A DNA stretch of 64,000 nucleotides, taken from positions 694,501-758,500 of the forward strand of contig NC_134757.1 of NCBI RefSeq assembly GCF_050436995.1, written 5' to 3'. The position numbers were made by a program, and so were the translations under genes. Positions within the stretch are counted from its first letter, which is position 1, and each line of letters begins with the position of its first letter. Source of the stretch: Anticarsia gemmatalis. Taxonomy: Eukaryota > Arthropoda > Insecta > Lepidoptera > Erebidae. Positions 1 to 11,330 of the stretch are shown piece after piece. A model generated the notes under the pieces. It saw only the letters and a list, made by a program, of their open reading frames with translations. It made no database searches and was not told the origin of the DNA.

Positions 1-28
1 ATATAACTAAGTAACATAGTCCACGTAC

Positions 29-204
29 CGTGCGGCCGCCAGTCTCTGCCTCAGGTCGTTCATCTGCGCCTCCTGCTGGTGGAACAGCGTGCCCTGCTCC
101 AGCAGCTGGTTCCTGAGCTCGCGCTCTGACTCCACCGCCTCCTCGCGACCGATCTGACAGAAGATCAGCTGCTCGCGCAAACATAGGATGTGTTCTTGCA
201 ACTC
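29..204 (-). CDS. RABEP1: Rabaptin exon 10 (last one inside the window)
   Basis: Acceptor TTCCCTAG, donor ACG|GTACGT. Encodes ELQEHILCLREQLIFCQIGR and continues as a charged coiled coil, aligning with the KLKAEILFLKEQI segment of rabaptin-5. It ends in phase 2; the remaining exons lie to the left of the window. Confidence 0.88.
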
Positions 205-3200
205 CTAGGGAACAAAAACAAAAATTATATGATAACTATATACAGGGTGTTAGGCAGACGGCTGTCCAAACGATACAGGCTTACTGCCGACGCGATCGTA
301 GCATTCAACTTAAATTATAACCTTGGAGATAATAATGTTATACTTAAAAGTATTAAAATTGGGCTTTTTGTACTACACCGGGCTAAGTTGGGGATTTGTA
401 CATACATATTTACAAACAAATTAAAAGGGAAATTAACTGAAGAAGTTTTTAGGAAAGTTGAAGATTATCTTTTAAGAAGAGATTACCAGCAGCCAATGCG
501 GATCGTTTAAAACCCAATTTATTTGTGTACTATCGAACCAACTGAATCATGACCCATTTTGCCGATAATTCGCTTGACACCGTCAAAACAGTAAGAATTT
601 CATCTTTATCGTCAAAGTTGCACTTAGGACATTTTAAACACGCATACGACTGTGTTATGATGTATTACGACTACAATCAACTTTGACCTTTGTTATTACA
701 GTACGTAGATACGTTTTCGATAAATCACTCTTAATTTGAATCTAGAACGTAAATAGTTTAAACTCTTTTCACTACGAAAAAACCTATTTGTGTCAAATAT
801 CGAATAGCACGTCATTTAGAAATCTGTGAAATGATTAGGGTAACCACTATAGTCATTGCCCATCATACAGTGATTGCCAATGTTAAGGAATTTTATACGT
901 TTATTTTAATTTCTAAAGTAACCAGTTCAAATTAATTGCGATATATGTCACTTTTAGAATATTGGTAACATTTTTATTTTCTAGAACTCATGTCCGACGT
1001 TTGTGCGACAGGTGTGTAGTTCGAAAAGAAAAAGTAAGTTTGTTGCAATATTTGTTAAGGATAACACATTTGAATTAACAGTATTCGCTAGTATTTCTGG
1101 TTTTAGAGTTTATGTCAATGTTTTACTAAATAAAGATACTATTGACCAAAATTGTGTATCAATTCCTTAACCGGGTAATAACTATGCTGGTTACCCTATA
1201 TTATTTAAATTTTTATAGTTACATTATTTCCTATAATGGCCGAATAAACCATGTCCTGAGTGGGTATCGAACCCACCCCTGACGCGTCGCAGTCGTAACA
1301 TCAACCTACTACGCCACGGAGCCTGTTGAAAACGATAGCAAAGCATTATTGTATTGGCGCACAAAATATTTGTCGCAATAATGATAGATAACAAATTCAT
1401 CACCAAGGAAACGTAGGTTCAAGCCAATTTCAACCTACGCGTATATAGAAGTGTTTTATAAAATGAGCACATGGTGGGTCATGATTCAGTTTGTTCGATA
1501 GTACCTGTTAAAAATACACTTACGGACTTTTATGCACTTACTTCTACATTGTCGGGTAGGTCAATAATGTCGTTCTGCATCTCCGCTGCCTTCTTCGTGT
1601 ACTGTCCTATCAACATCGCGTTGTCTCGCTCTAAACTGTTGGAACAAACAAGAAACTATTTATACACCACAGTATCGAATTCTAACTGGCATTAAGTTAG
1701 ACGCAGAAGCTAAATGTGTTCTCTAAAGCAAAAGGTAAAATCAAAGTCAAATCATTTACTTTGCCTTTAAACTTTAAGCCATTGAGACGTTTTTGACAGT
1801 GCCCTTTTTGCCCAGATCTCAGAGTCGAAGTTATGTCAACGACTGTTGCATCACAAAAGGCAAAATCAAAGTCAAATCATTTATTCATTAAGGTCAAATG
1901 CTGTTGCGATAGTCAATGATACAGAAAGTGAATTTACCGCCAGTTCGGAAGGTAAGGCCAATGATAAGAGCTGATAAGAATATCCTGGCCACACTTTTTA
2001 ATCGCCAAATGGTTTTAACAATATTTCTATTATGTATAAATTATTGATGATGTAAGGAGTTGCTGCCAACGCTAGCGACAACAGAGAGATATGGAATCTA
2101 GACAATTTATTGGTTGTGAATGTTACAAACCTGTCGAGTTTTTTATGTAGTGTCTCTCGTTCCACGGTGAGCTCGGTGACGGAGAGCAGTGCGCGCTGGG
2201 AGGCCTGCTCGGCGGCCTTGGCGCGCTCGTCCAGCGCTCCCCGCAGCTCCTGCACGGCCGCCTGCAGCTGCTGCAGCGTCAGCCCACTGGCGCCGCGCTC
2301 CGACTGCCAGGATCTAACCGTCTCGTCGTGCAGGGAACGAACGCCTTCTAACTCCTCGGTCGCCTGGACGAATGAGATTGAAGTGAAGGGTTATTGTATA
2401 CAATTAAAGAAATCTATGCATGCCTATGTATCTATTGCCGATTGTCAACGAGAATTTAAGATTTGTTTGTATCGGGATTGCTGTTCCCTTTTCAGATGTT
2501 GTGAACTATTAATTTGTGAGTCATTTCTATAACGGATACGTGCACGTATACGTACACGTGCAGTCACTGAGAGCACGACAAAAAAAAACAATTCCCTATT
2601 ACATTACTGACCAGTTTCATGACAAGCATCTAACATTTTAGAGCTATTTACACAAACCCTCATCCCTAAAAAATAGCAGGTACTGAATAAGGAATAGGTT
2701 AGGTATTAAACCATAGCTGCCCAAAAAAATTATGCCTAAAGAGCGTATTACATATTTACCTGTTTCAGTGCGACTTGCAGTGTATTAACTCTCTCCCTGG
2801 CGGCGTCTGCTTTAGCCTGCTCGGAGACCAGTTGCTTCTCATAGTTGGCACACATGTCACACTGCCGCCCCACCTCCTGCTCCGACCGACCGTCACCGCT
2901 TGCCGCTGATGAGGAGGCTTTCGCTTTCTAAGACGAAATACACAAGATAAAACATAATATATTAAGTTTTGACATCGTTTGAAAATATTTTTTTATTTTT
3001 AACTGTTACTTTGTCAAAGTTGTGTCCAAGTAGCTAGCTAATAGCTGAGTCCAGATTAAGCGAGCAACCCCGCGAGGCAATATCACAGTCTCGCTCATTT
3101 CGATTTTAAAGAAAAGAGACTGATATACTGCCTAGCGAGGCTGCTCGCTTAGTCTGGACCCGGCTATTAGTATAATGTAGATTAAATTTGACTCTTAAAC

Positions 3201-6200
3201 AACCAGCACAAATCCTTAATTATCAAATAACTTGCAATTATATTATTATTTCCTGTGTTTTAATAGGCCTGGGTTTAATAGGATCATTGTAGTTAGTTGG
3301 TGGATAATCTAATAAGCATATCTTACCGCCAGCGCATCTTGTAGCTGTGCGTCAGTTTCTCTTAGTTTGTTCTTCAGCGCTGATATTTCCATTTCTAGAG
3401 GTTGGATTATTGACTTGAGCAGTTCACTGTCTTCTACATTCTACGAAAAACAAAAGCATATTTACTATTTTATCCTATGTACAACACCAATTCGCGTTCG
3501 TGTGATAAGCACAGGATTCGGTAATAAACTCAAAAAAATAAACTTAAACGGCACAGACTGTTTAATTTGGTAAAATTCTCTAATAAGGTAGTTAGAATTT
3601 CATAAAAATATGTGAAGTTATGAGAGGCTTATAAAGAGTTTTGTTTCTTTCACTCCTTAGCGAAATGAAAAAGAGAAAACATATTATAATAGTTTTATAA
3701 CTAAAATAGGTTTATAGTGTGTTTATAAATAAGAGGGTTAAACTTTAAAACTATTATTACCTACATTAATATCTCAATAACATTACATATTAACACCATT
3801 AACATTTATTACTAATAATACATCATCATATTCTCTCTCTCTCTACTCGTGTACATACCTTCCTGGGCGGCGGTTGCTCCTCAGCATCAGCGCCAAGTTT
3901 CCGTGCGATGGAGCGCACGAAGGTGGCGGGCGCCAGCGACACCTCCTGCCACACAGCGCGCGCGTTCAATAGCGGACTTATATCCATATTTATTACATTC
4001 ACTGATTTTCTAGACATTTTTCAACTTATTGTGGCAAATAAATAAAGGCAACCCATTAATTTCCTACTGCTGGGCATGGGTCTCCTCCCGTAATGAGGGA
4101 GGGGTTAGGCCTTGAATCCACGCTGGCCAAGTGATATCATCATTTAGTTAAGAGTGGATTATTGTAGCTTAATTTGTATTGACTTTGAAACTAACTAACG
4201 TATTTGCAAAGAAACAATCATTTAGATAAAACAGGATTGTTATTTATTTATCGCATGGTTAGTGGTCACCCTATTGTCAAAGTTGTTTAAGCCTGTAGGC
4301 CGATGACATGGCTTAACGACTGTTATCTTAATTGACAACAGCTGGGACCGACTTTTAGCTTGTCTAACTTGCAGAGAGGATTAAAACCGCACAAATGCAC
4401 TTTTATTATGAAAAACTATCGTCATTAACAACAAAATTATGTTGTATCACTAATTAAAAGATTTATCACAGATATATTTAATAACTGCGCTATAAAATAA
4501 CTCCGTATATAACACACAGTATGCCACAACTGAATTAGAACTAGTTGGTACCCGAGTGATGGAACAAACAGGTTATTTTCCCAACACACTTTCCTTATAA
4601 TAATTGAGGTAAAATTCTACCATGAGAAACTATTATGTATGGATTTTATACAATATATTATAACTGGTATATGATCACGACTTCATCAAAGTTTTTAGGG
4701 TTCCTTAGTTAAAGGATAAAACGGGATACTGTTACTAAGTATGCATTGTCCGTTTGTCCGTCACGAGGCTGTATCTCATGAACCGTGAGAGCGAGAAAAA
4801 TGAAATTTTCATAAATGATGTACAAAAAATACTAAGAATAGAAAAAAAGGGTTTCTATGCAAATGTATACTTGTGAAAAGGCACTTTTCGATTATTTTTA
4901 CGTTGAAAATGTTTTCTTTTCCAAATCAGTTTAATCGTTTCAAGATAAATTTGTTAAACACACTTTCACATTTATAATATTATTTAAGCTTACATTTATA
5001 CACATCGGAACACTACTATAAAAATATAATTGAAAAAAAAAAGAAATTTAAACTATTATAGTCTCAATTTAAGACCTGAATTTACAAAAAACATCAAACA
5101 TTGAAAGATCGTATAAAAATTAATATTTTTTATATAAAATCGATTAACGTGTTTAGTCGTGAACAAGTGATTATAAACTTGCATATAAGGATAAAGTGAG
5201 TGCATGTAATAACTTGAGTCATTGTATCGCACTAGAACTACTAGTATGGTAATTTTGTGATAATACGCTGATAGCGATGCTACAAGAAACTGTAAAGGTA
5301 GCTGACTTAGACTTAATTTTACCATAGTGTTACTCAATTTTATTACTATTGTTTCAGTTCCTTGTATTAACAGCCATTCTATATATGATATTTGTATAAA
5401 ATATAAAATTCTTACGTCACAGTTTTCGTTACCATACTCCTCCGAAACGGCTTGATCGATTCTCATGAAATTTTGTGAGCATGTTGAGTAAGACTGTGAA
5501 TCGGCCAACATCCATTTTTCATACGCCATAATTAAAAAAAATATATATATGGCGATACGTTTGCCGGGTCAGCTAGTTTGTATATAAATTGCGTGTTATA
5601 TAATTTATATATTTCCTAATTTGACACGAGGTAATAAAACAGTATTGTTTTGAAAACAAAGTGCTAATACGTCGTACGACGTTACGTTTTTTTTCGCGTT
5701 TTAACTCAATCGCGTTAAAAGTACGGAACGATTCTGATGGAACTTGGCAATAACCCTTTTGTACCATTATAACATACTCTTTAGAAATACAGTCTACGCG
5801 GACGGATTCGTTAGTAAATATTACTATAAATATTAAGAAAGTGAATTTTAGACCTAACCAGTGAATTTTAGGCCATAACGTAATACAAAAATAACATAGA
5901 AATACATAATATCACCCCTTTTTTCCCATAGGGGTAGGCAGGGACCAAACAACGCATAATATACAAATACAAAAAGAATAATAACAAATTATAATGTACC
6001 ATAGTCCCTATTATTCACCACAGTGCCTACACTCTTACATCGATAAGCTACATTACCATACTGATAACATACACGCGACTACTAGCGACATCTGTACCCC
6101 GTCGTGTTTACTTTAACACAGGTGCGTTTAAAACATACAACTAATATTTATTTAGTAAATATGTAGAATATATAATTATGTATTGATTGTAAAGACATGT

Positions 6201-9200
6201 GGTTTTGAGTGTTCTTTCAATGACTTTTGTAAGATTGATATTGAAAATGTAATAGCGTAGCGTTTCTTGAGTCTCTGCCTATGTTTATGAGAAAAAAGCG
6301 TTTTTAAATATGCATGTAATTTTATTTTAGTACGATTGGATGATAAGCTTGTTTGAGGACTTAATTACAACCATTTGACCGTCATGTATAGCCATTGGTC
6401 ACGCGAAAGACTGTCCTAGGACTCTCTGTAACAGATCTCCCTTCAAGAAATTGATTTAGACTATGGTAGACCCTTGAAAGTTTCTAGATATAGGTATTTG
6501 TCGATAATTCAAATCCTGCTAGTATTCTTAACATTTCTAACTCCTGTTTAATTTGGACAGCAGTTATTTATACTACAATTTAAATCAAATTTTGGTAAAA
6601 TCGTTTTATTATGCCAAATTACTTAAAATCTAATTTCACAAAGATATGTCCAAAAATAACGTTTAAAGTTTACTTTTACGAGTTAGCATAGTTAAAAAAG
6701 CTGTTGTCGATTTAGTAATTACTTTTTCATTTAATAATATTGATGTTTCATACCTGTTGTTGTTGCCTCATCTGGTTGAGATGTTGCTCCAACTCTAGGT
6801 TTCTGGTGCGCAGGCGCCGCACCTCTTCCGTGCCCGACGATGACGCCTCCACCGTTTCTGTTCAATGTAAAACATTTATTAATTAACCTTTTCACTCTTT
6901 ACTTCTTACAATAATCTCATTCTCTCATTCCTTCTTTTTTCGCTAAAGGATCGTATGGTTAATGGGCATCTTCGCTACAGCTTGTTGCTGTATTTACATA
7001 CAGCATGAAGGCGGCCTAGAGTCCAACCAAATATTGGATAATAACTTTACACTGTGTCTGACTATCCCAGCCTGCAAGTGTGTGAAAAACGGTAAAAATA
7101 TTATTGCATTTGTAACTCATTCCTTGTTTTGTAGTTGTAGTGTAAAAACATGGCAAAATACGCAGATAGTTTATTTTTTGTATGTATAAGACCTTGAACA
7201 GAAAAAATTATACCAAATAATAAAAAAAAAATATTAAAGCTTTACCAGTGGCCCCCCAGCCCAAACAAAACGATTGTAACATGGTGCACTCACTAATATA
7301 CCATAAAACATAATAATCCGATTAACATATTATTATAACATACCAATGTTGTTCCACGATAAACATATTATTTTCCTAATTTATTTATTTAATTAGTTTG
7401 ATAACTACAGTTGTTTTTAGAGGTTAGTTATCAGTACTGTACTTTTTCCTGTTTAAGTGGTTGTATACCATAAATAAAAAACCATTATAGTTTATGAAAT
7501 ATTTAACAAAACTGAAAAATAAATTGTGTTAATCTTTCTAGGCATTTTGTTAAAAAATCTTTTTACCTTGTTGTAAATCATTTTGTATAAAACTTCCTGA
7601 CTGATGGATAATGACAGCTGAAACTACTGAGCGTAGAAAATTAAATCTTGGTATGAAGATTATTTATGAAGTATAGAGAAGCTCTAAATGAAGATTTTGG
7701 CGAATTCCTCCCCCAATAAGGTGAAATGCAACACCCGCAAAGGTGAGTGTGTAAAAGTTCGCTATATAATGATTTTTTAGTTGATTGTTTTCAGGGCACT
7801 TTAAAAGTCCATAGTGGACAAGGTAAGTTTGAAATACTTTGGTCTATATACTAATGTTTTAATCCTTACATAAAATCTGAGCCCCTGATTTACAATTGCA
7901 CATATTATTATTTAGAACTCCTGTGGTTTAAGCAGTAGCTTATTTATACAATTCTTGCTTCATAAGCTAACAATCTAATCATTACTCAAACCTAGAAAAG
8001 TGCTATTAGATCATTTGTATTTTAACCTTTGGTAGAGTATACTCATTGCTAGGTTAGTCCTGTTACCTGTTCCAATATGCAACAATAGACTCACCATATT
8101 TACTTGAGACATTATTATAAACAGTGAAAAGTATGTGTATTTTACGTTTGCCTAAAATATCATGTTAATTTGTATTTACATACCACTGACAAGCATCTGC
8201 AAGCTCTGTATCTCAGACTTCTGGTTCTCACTGAGGGTCTGCAGCTGCTGCAGCTCCGCCCTCAGGCTCATCACCTCTGACTCCAGCTGCTCTTTGTCCT
8301 GCAACATCTTGCGCATGTCCTCTGCAAAGATTAGATAATGCTGATGAGATTTATGAACATATTCAAGAGTTTTAATGGGACTTTTGTGAATAATGGTAAG
8401 ATATTTTTGGTTATTGTATTTGTAATATGTAAACAATCAATTTTAAGGATTTTCTTGACTTTAATAATGCAATCAAAAAATAATGATTGAAGATGAAATT
8501 TGCTGCACTATGAAACAATAACATTAAATTGATCATATTTTTTATTTGATATCTCATTACATGGGAATTTGTGTGATTATTTTCAGATGAATACAAACAC
8601 AGTAGCTATATCCTGCTATGCTAAAATGCACATGATAAGAGATATCTACATTGAAAGAGCCATGGATGACATCCAAAATACATTATGATAAACCACCACC
8701 ATTTTAGATAAGTATCTAAATATTGTTTATAATTATTATTTTATCAAAACATGATGTTCTGCTAAATTAATACAATAATATTTGTTCACAATCACAGGAT
8801 GCACATTCTGTATGGACATAAAACAATAGATTGAGTTGTTAATATTGGTATATTGTTGTGATAGGAATGCTTATAAGAATGTGTGAAACATTTGATAGTA
8901 AGAAAGTGTGTATAACAATAGTAATGAGCAAATGAACAATAAATAATCCAGAAATTATATAACAATAGATCAATAAGTGTGAAAAGATTGTGTAATATGT
9001 CATGCAGAAACAATGCTGTAATAAAATGATGTCAGTCAGTGAAACATAGCAACAAGACCCACTACCACATGTTATGATCAAACAACTTGGTGAATATTAA
9101 CCAGCACGGCTGTACACGACGACATAACGTCCGAACTACATCATGAGTTAGTAAATAACGCAACAACTAACTGTACAATGCACCTGCATACGAAAACAAC

Positions 9201-9575
9201 AACGAAAAGTTAGTCTGTGGATAAAACGTACATTCTCGCAGTTATTACACTAGTAGCATGCTGTCAAACCAACCAGAGCCAAGTCTACACATCACCCGCA
9301 CGACCTACACCACTCTTAACAACCTACGAACCTTCTTTTTGCAAGAACAATTCTTTCATTTTCGCACGTTGAACGTTAAACTCTTCTTCGAGCGACCGCC
9401 TCGCTTGGTCCGGCGCCGGGCCGTTGCTCTCTCCTGCGGCCTCCACTTGAAACAGAAACACCGTTCAGCGCCTCCGCGGAACACATTAGAGCCTGAATTA
9501 CCAAACAATTGAACAAAATAACACACCTTTCACAGACTCCGTTGTTTCACTTGACATGGTGGACTGGCTGTCCAT
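29..9575 (-). CDS. RABEP1: Rabaptin-5-like Rab GTPase-binding effector, partial gene (10 exons, 3' end off the window)
   Basis: Rabaptin-5 is a long coiled-coil protein that binds Rab5 (and Rab4) and the exchange factor Rabex-5 on early endosomes and promotes endosome fusion. CDS exons on the minus strand, in order: 9575-9527, 9445-9332, 8321-8184, 6857-6754, 3945-3859, 3440-3327, 2927-2760, 2363-2131, 1635-1542, 204-29. Together they give 1277 nt (about 425 codons) in one frame with consistent phases. Recognition rests on several blocks matching remembered vertebrate rabaptin-5 in the same order: EEFNVQRAKMKELFLQKEED near the N terminus, TLSENQKSEI, PLEMEISALKNKL, the RQCDMCANYEKQL cysteine motif, ERETLHKKLD, and IIDLPDNVE. 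The chain is nearly all predicted coiled coil. The final visible exon ends in phase 2 at a good donor, so the C-terminal Rab5-binding part lies left of base 1. Start chosen at 9575; an in-frame Met seven codons later is possible. Confidence 0.9.
1240..1326 (-). repeat. tRNA-like SINE remnant
   Basis: On the minus strand this reads GGCTCCGTGGCGTAGTAGG (A-box-like) and later GGGTTCGATACCCAC (a good B box with its T stem). The anticodon arm does not pair well and there is no clean acceptor stem, so it is read as the tRNA-derived head of a SINE rather than a working tRNA gene. It lies in the rabaptin intron between exons 9 and 10. Confidence 0.55.
1542..1635 (-). CDS. RABEP1: Rabaptin exon 9
   Basis: Acceptor TTCCAACAG, donor GAA|GTAAGT, 94 nt. 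Completes a split Ser codon, then encodes LERDNAMLIGQYTKKAAEMQ and IIDLPDNVE, matching the AEDFILPDTTE region of vertebrate rabaptin-5. Confidence 0.88.
1853..2095 (-). repeat. 5'-truncated 3' end of a LINE, same family as 12541-14326
   Basis: Contains the tail CAAAGTCAAATCATTTATTC and then aligns by eye with 12541-12770, including the GGCCAC...TTT.AATCGCCAAA and GAGTTGCTGCCAAC blocks. A second, shorter tail copy sits at about 1736-1766. Both lie in the intron next to rabaptin exon 8. Confidence 0.7.
2131..2363 (-). CDS. RABEP1: Rabaptin exon 8
   Basis: Acceptor TTCGTCCAG, donor AG|GTTTGT, 233 nt, outgoing phase 2. GC-rich coding sequence for a long Gln/Ala/Leu coiled coil ending ERETLHKKLD. 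A LINE 3' fragment lies less than 40 bp beyond its donor, so the exon sits next to a repeat insertion. Confidence 0.9.
2760..2927 (-). CDS. RABEP1: Rabaptin exon 7 with CDMC motif
   Basis: Acceptor CGTCTTAG, donor CAG|GTAAAT, 56 codons, phase 0/0. A Ser/Ala-rich linker is followed by GRQCDMCANYEKQLV, the diagnostic RRCDMCSNYEKQL motif of rabaptins, and then a new coiled coil. Confidence 0.93.
3038..3170. mobile_element. Short MITE with about 45 bp terminal inverted repeats
   Basis: The left end CTAATAGCTGAGTCCAGATT and the reverse complement of the right end CTAATAGCCGGGTCCAGACT pair over roughly 45-50 bp, with GCGAGCA and CGCGAGGCA inside both arms. TA at each edge suggests a mariner-like TA duplication. 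No coding capacity. It lies in the rabaptin intron between exons 6 and 7. Confidence 0.7.
3327..3440 (-). CDS. RABEP1: Rabaptin exon 6
   Basis: Acceptor TTTCGTAG, donor GCG|GTAAGA, 38 codons, phase 0/0. Encodes SIIQPLEMEISALKNKLRET, matching the VVMPMEKEIAALKDKLTEA block of vertebrate rabaptin-5. Confidence 0.9.
3578..3737. mobile_element. MITE, CCCTCTTATTCATAAA family, copy 1
   Basis: Shares with 30558-30709 the long core TTTGTTTCTTTCACTC.TTAGCGAAATGAAAAAGAGAAAACATA and the right end TTTATAAATAAGAGGG. The left terminal repeat is damaged here, while copy 2 has both ends. Confidence 0.7.
3859..3945 (-). CDS. RABEP1: Rabaptin exon 5 (probable)
   Basis: Chosen boundaries are acceptor GTGTGGCAG|GAG and donor AAG|GTATGT, giving 29 codons in phase 0/0, the only choice that fits both neighbours. 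It encodes EVSLAPATFVRSIARKLGAD followed by a Glu/Pro-rich linker. The open frame extends upstream to 4017, but joining at the earlier AG sites breaks the phase. I do not recognise this piece from vertebrate rabaptin, so it may be insect-specific or the acceptor may differ. Confidence 0.65.
4055..4135 (+). repeat. CTGCTGGGC dispersed repeat
   Basis: Carries CTACTGCTGGGCATGGGTC followed by CTCC...GAGGGAGGGGTTAGGCCTTGAATCC. The same degenerate unit recurs at about 17690-17733, 21005-21075 (reverse), 23575-23645, 25295-25385, 31065-31190, 35895-35975 (reverse), 48560-48620, 50895-50955 and 52405-52485. It is a very common moth repeat with no coding content; I cannot assign the parent element. 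Confidence 0.6.
4270..4362 (-). repeat. 3' fragment of the 5S-derived SINE family
   Basis: On the minus strand it reads AGTCGGTCCCAGCTGTTGTC then GATAACAGTCGTTAAGCCATG, matching the body of the copies at 28575-28805 and 45298-45530. The 5S-like head is missing. Confidence 0.65.
4680..4830 (+). repeat. Dispersed repeat resembling RTE-type LINE 3' ends
   Basis: Contains TTTAGGGTTCCTTAGTTAAA followed by ACGGGATACTGTTACTAAG and TGTCCGTTTGTCCGTCAC, a pattern common in lepidopteran introns and typical of RTE-like 3' regions. No reading frame. It is placed by pattern memory only. Confidence 0.45.
6754..6857 (-). CDS. RABEP1: Rabaptin exon 4
   Basis: Acceptor TTGAACAG, donor CAG|GTATGA. Encodes a Ser-rich turn and then RRLRTRNLELEQHLNQMRQQ, a coiled-coil stretch. 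It ends on a codon boundary, which fixes the phase of the following exons. Confidence 0.85.
8184..8321 (-). CDS. RABEP1: Rabaptin exon 3
   Basis: Acceptor TTTGCAG, donor G|GTATGT. Heptad-rich coiled coil beginning EDMRKMLQDKEQLE and containing TLSENQKSEI, which matches the TVSENTKQEA block of vertebrate rabaptin-5. Length 138 nt, phase 1 in and 1 out. Confidence 0.9.
9332..9445 (-). CDS. RABEP1: Rabaptin exon 2
   Basis: Starts after a TTTCAAG acceptor and ends at AAG|GTTCG. It encodes the block EEFNVQRAKMKELFLQKE, the strongest N-terminal match to rabaptin-5 (QEFNQKRAKFKELYLAKE in the human protein, from memory). Incoming phase 1, outgoing phase 1. Confidence 0.88.
9527..9575 (-). CDS. RABEP1: Rabaptin exon 1 (start codon exon)
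   Basis: Encodes MDSQSTMSSETTESVK and one base of the next codon, then a GTGTGT donor. The short Ser/Thr-rich start precedes the coiled coil. Joining to the next exon (phase 1) restores a Val codon and keeps the frame open. Confidence 0.75.
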
Positions 9576-10556
9576 TCGGATTACTGAACGCTAAAACAAT
9601 ATTATTCGTCGAGTTATTTGCATGATCACACAAATTTACTACTTTAAAAGTTCAAAATTTAAGAATAATAGTGAAAAAGATGAAATCACGAAAACTATTT
9701 GACGTTTCTATATTGACGTTTCTGACGAGTTGTGTTGACAGATTAAAAAAACATTAGTTGCGTTCAGAAAATATATTTTTGTTAAAATCTTATTCATAAT
9801 CAGAAAACTGTAATGATTTATTAGAACTAACGTCAATTTTAACTTGGGGGATTTCGTATAAGCTTTAATTTCGGTTTTCATCTACAAACTTAGTTTTCTA
9901 GCGTGATCGAAATTATCTGAATACAAAATAAAAACTTCATCAGTATTTTTAGGGTACCTATTTGTCTAATAAAAAATCACCAAGTTCAGATTCCGTTAAC
10001 CAGATACTTATAGTAGATTTTATAGTAACAAGAAGTAAAAGAACTTAAGATGGAAGAAGTTGCTTCCTTACCTGACACCGATTAGGGAATATTTTTCAGA
10101 TAAGAAGTCATTACTACGTACTTCTTATATTCATTAGGGATCGTCAGAAACGATTCCTACTTACTACCAAGCAGTTTTTGAGAACTAGCCAGATAAATCT
10201 AAATTAGCCTGTTAAATTGTAGATTTATTTCATTCTATTTTATATTATTTAATAAACGTAAAAGGAAGTTATTTATAAAGGCTCAGTATGTAGTTCTCGT
10301 TTTAGCGGTTCTATAAGTCAAGAGGTATGAATGGGAGTGAATCAAAAGAAGTCTGAAGGGATAGTAGCAAGTGGCGTGTTTTGGTCTTTGCCCACCCCGG
10401 CTGCTCCCATATGGAAAAGGAAAAAACTGTATGTAGGTACGTTACCAGGCATCATTATAAATGCAATAGGAATGACACCACTTAACGCCGTTACTATTTA
10501 TTATGTTTATATTTTAGGGTAATTAAACAAAGCATTAAGGAGTTAAAATAAATAAT
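9576..10556. other. Intergenic region between rabaptin start and PLA2 3' end
   Basis: AT-rich, with no supported gene. An octamer ATTTGCAT at about 9616-9623 lies just upstream of the rabaptin start and may belong to its promoter. The open frame at 10331-10522 covers a copy of the GGTCTCTGCCTA repeat (TGGTCTTTGCCCACCCC at about 10380) and is not a gene. Confidence 0.5.
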
Positions 10557-10562
10557 TTTATT
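10557..10562 (-). promoter_or_regulatory. Candidate poly(A) signal of the PLA2 gene
   Basis: AATAAA on the minus strand about 445 bp past the PLA2 stop codon, and the first canonical hexamer I found there. An ATTAAA variant at about 10819-10824 is an alternative. Confidence 0.35.
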
Positions 10563-11007
10563 TGGTATGAACTAATTCACATTCATTTCGCTACATTATT
10601 ATAAAATATCTTGTTTTCAATAAACAAATATTAAACTTAACTATTGTTACATCATAACAATAGAAACTCTGTATGTTGGTCATGAATGTTTGTAACAAAT
10701 AAATAAATATCTTATGAACTATCCAAAAACAATGTTTGTTTTTCATTTGTATAGCGCCATCATCTAACAAAAATACTCTCTAGTACATTTAAAGGCACAG
10801 ACGTATCACAGCTTGATGTTTAATGTTAATATAAGAACATTATTAAAATTTAAAACATTATTTACAATCGTCCCATAGAAAGAATACACGAAGACTTACA
10901 CAATGCAAAAATTTACAGCATCAAAAAAATCTGTGCATGCAACACACACTGACTACTAGATGGCGCTAGTCGATGAGATTAATTCAGCTACCGGGCACTA
11001 GATGTCA

Positions 11008-11330
11008 TTAAAATCCGAGCCTGGCGTCGCGAAACTGTCTGCCGGTGCTGAGGTCTTCGAGGCAGGGCACTTGGACGAGGTTAAAGTAGATGTGTCCCAT
11101 GAGGTGTGAGGCGGAGGTGTTGGTGGCCTTGAGGCAGTCGAAGAGCATGTCGTCGCAGATGCAGTGCGACTTGCTGTAGAGCGAGTTGTTGGTGAGGTTG
11201 TAGCGCTGGGAGAAGGCGCGCACCTTGGTGGGGCACAGGTCGTGCGTGCGGCAGCAGCGGTCCAGCCGCCGGTCCGCGCCCAGGTCGTGGTAGTCTGCCG
11301 CTATGTCACCCGTGCCGCACCATTTTGTGC
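11008..11330 (-). CDS. PLA2 exon 4 (catalytic domain)
   Basis: Acceptor TGTTTCAG. Carries the Ca2+-binding WCGTG, the CCRTHDLC active site with its His-Asp pair, the CICDD motif and IYFNLVQVPCL. The frame stops at TAA (11008-11010). Confidence 0.95.

Noticed and set aside
190..510. 106-codon open frame on the plus strand
   Set aside because: Begins inside a rabaptin exon on the other strand and continues into AT-rich intron; no recognisable protein.
1240..1326. Functional tRNA gene
   Set aside because: B box is good but the acceptor stem and anticodon arm do not pair; better explained as a SINE head.
2110..2532. 140-codon open frame on the plus strand
   Set aside because: Antisense shadow of rabaptin exon 8 (GC-rich coding sequence); Ser/Cys-rich composition is typical of such shadows.
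5056..5529. 157-codon open frame on the minus strand
   Set aside because: AT-rich composition; its right part overlaps a degenerate RTE-like 3' end that finishes in GGGTCAGCTAGT. No domain.
8792..9081. Overlapping Tyr/His/Ile-rich minus-strand frames
   Set aside because: AT-rich intron of rabaptin, with exons 2 and 3 firmly placed on either side in a continuous phase.
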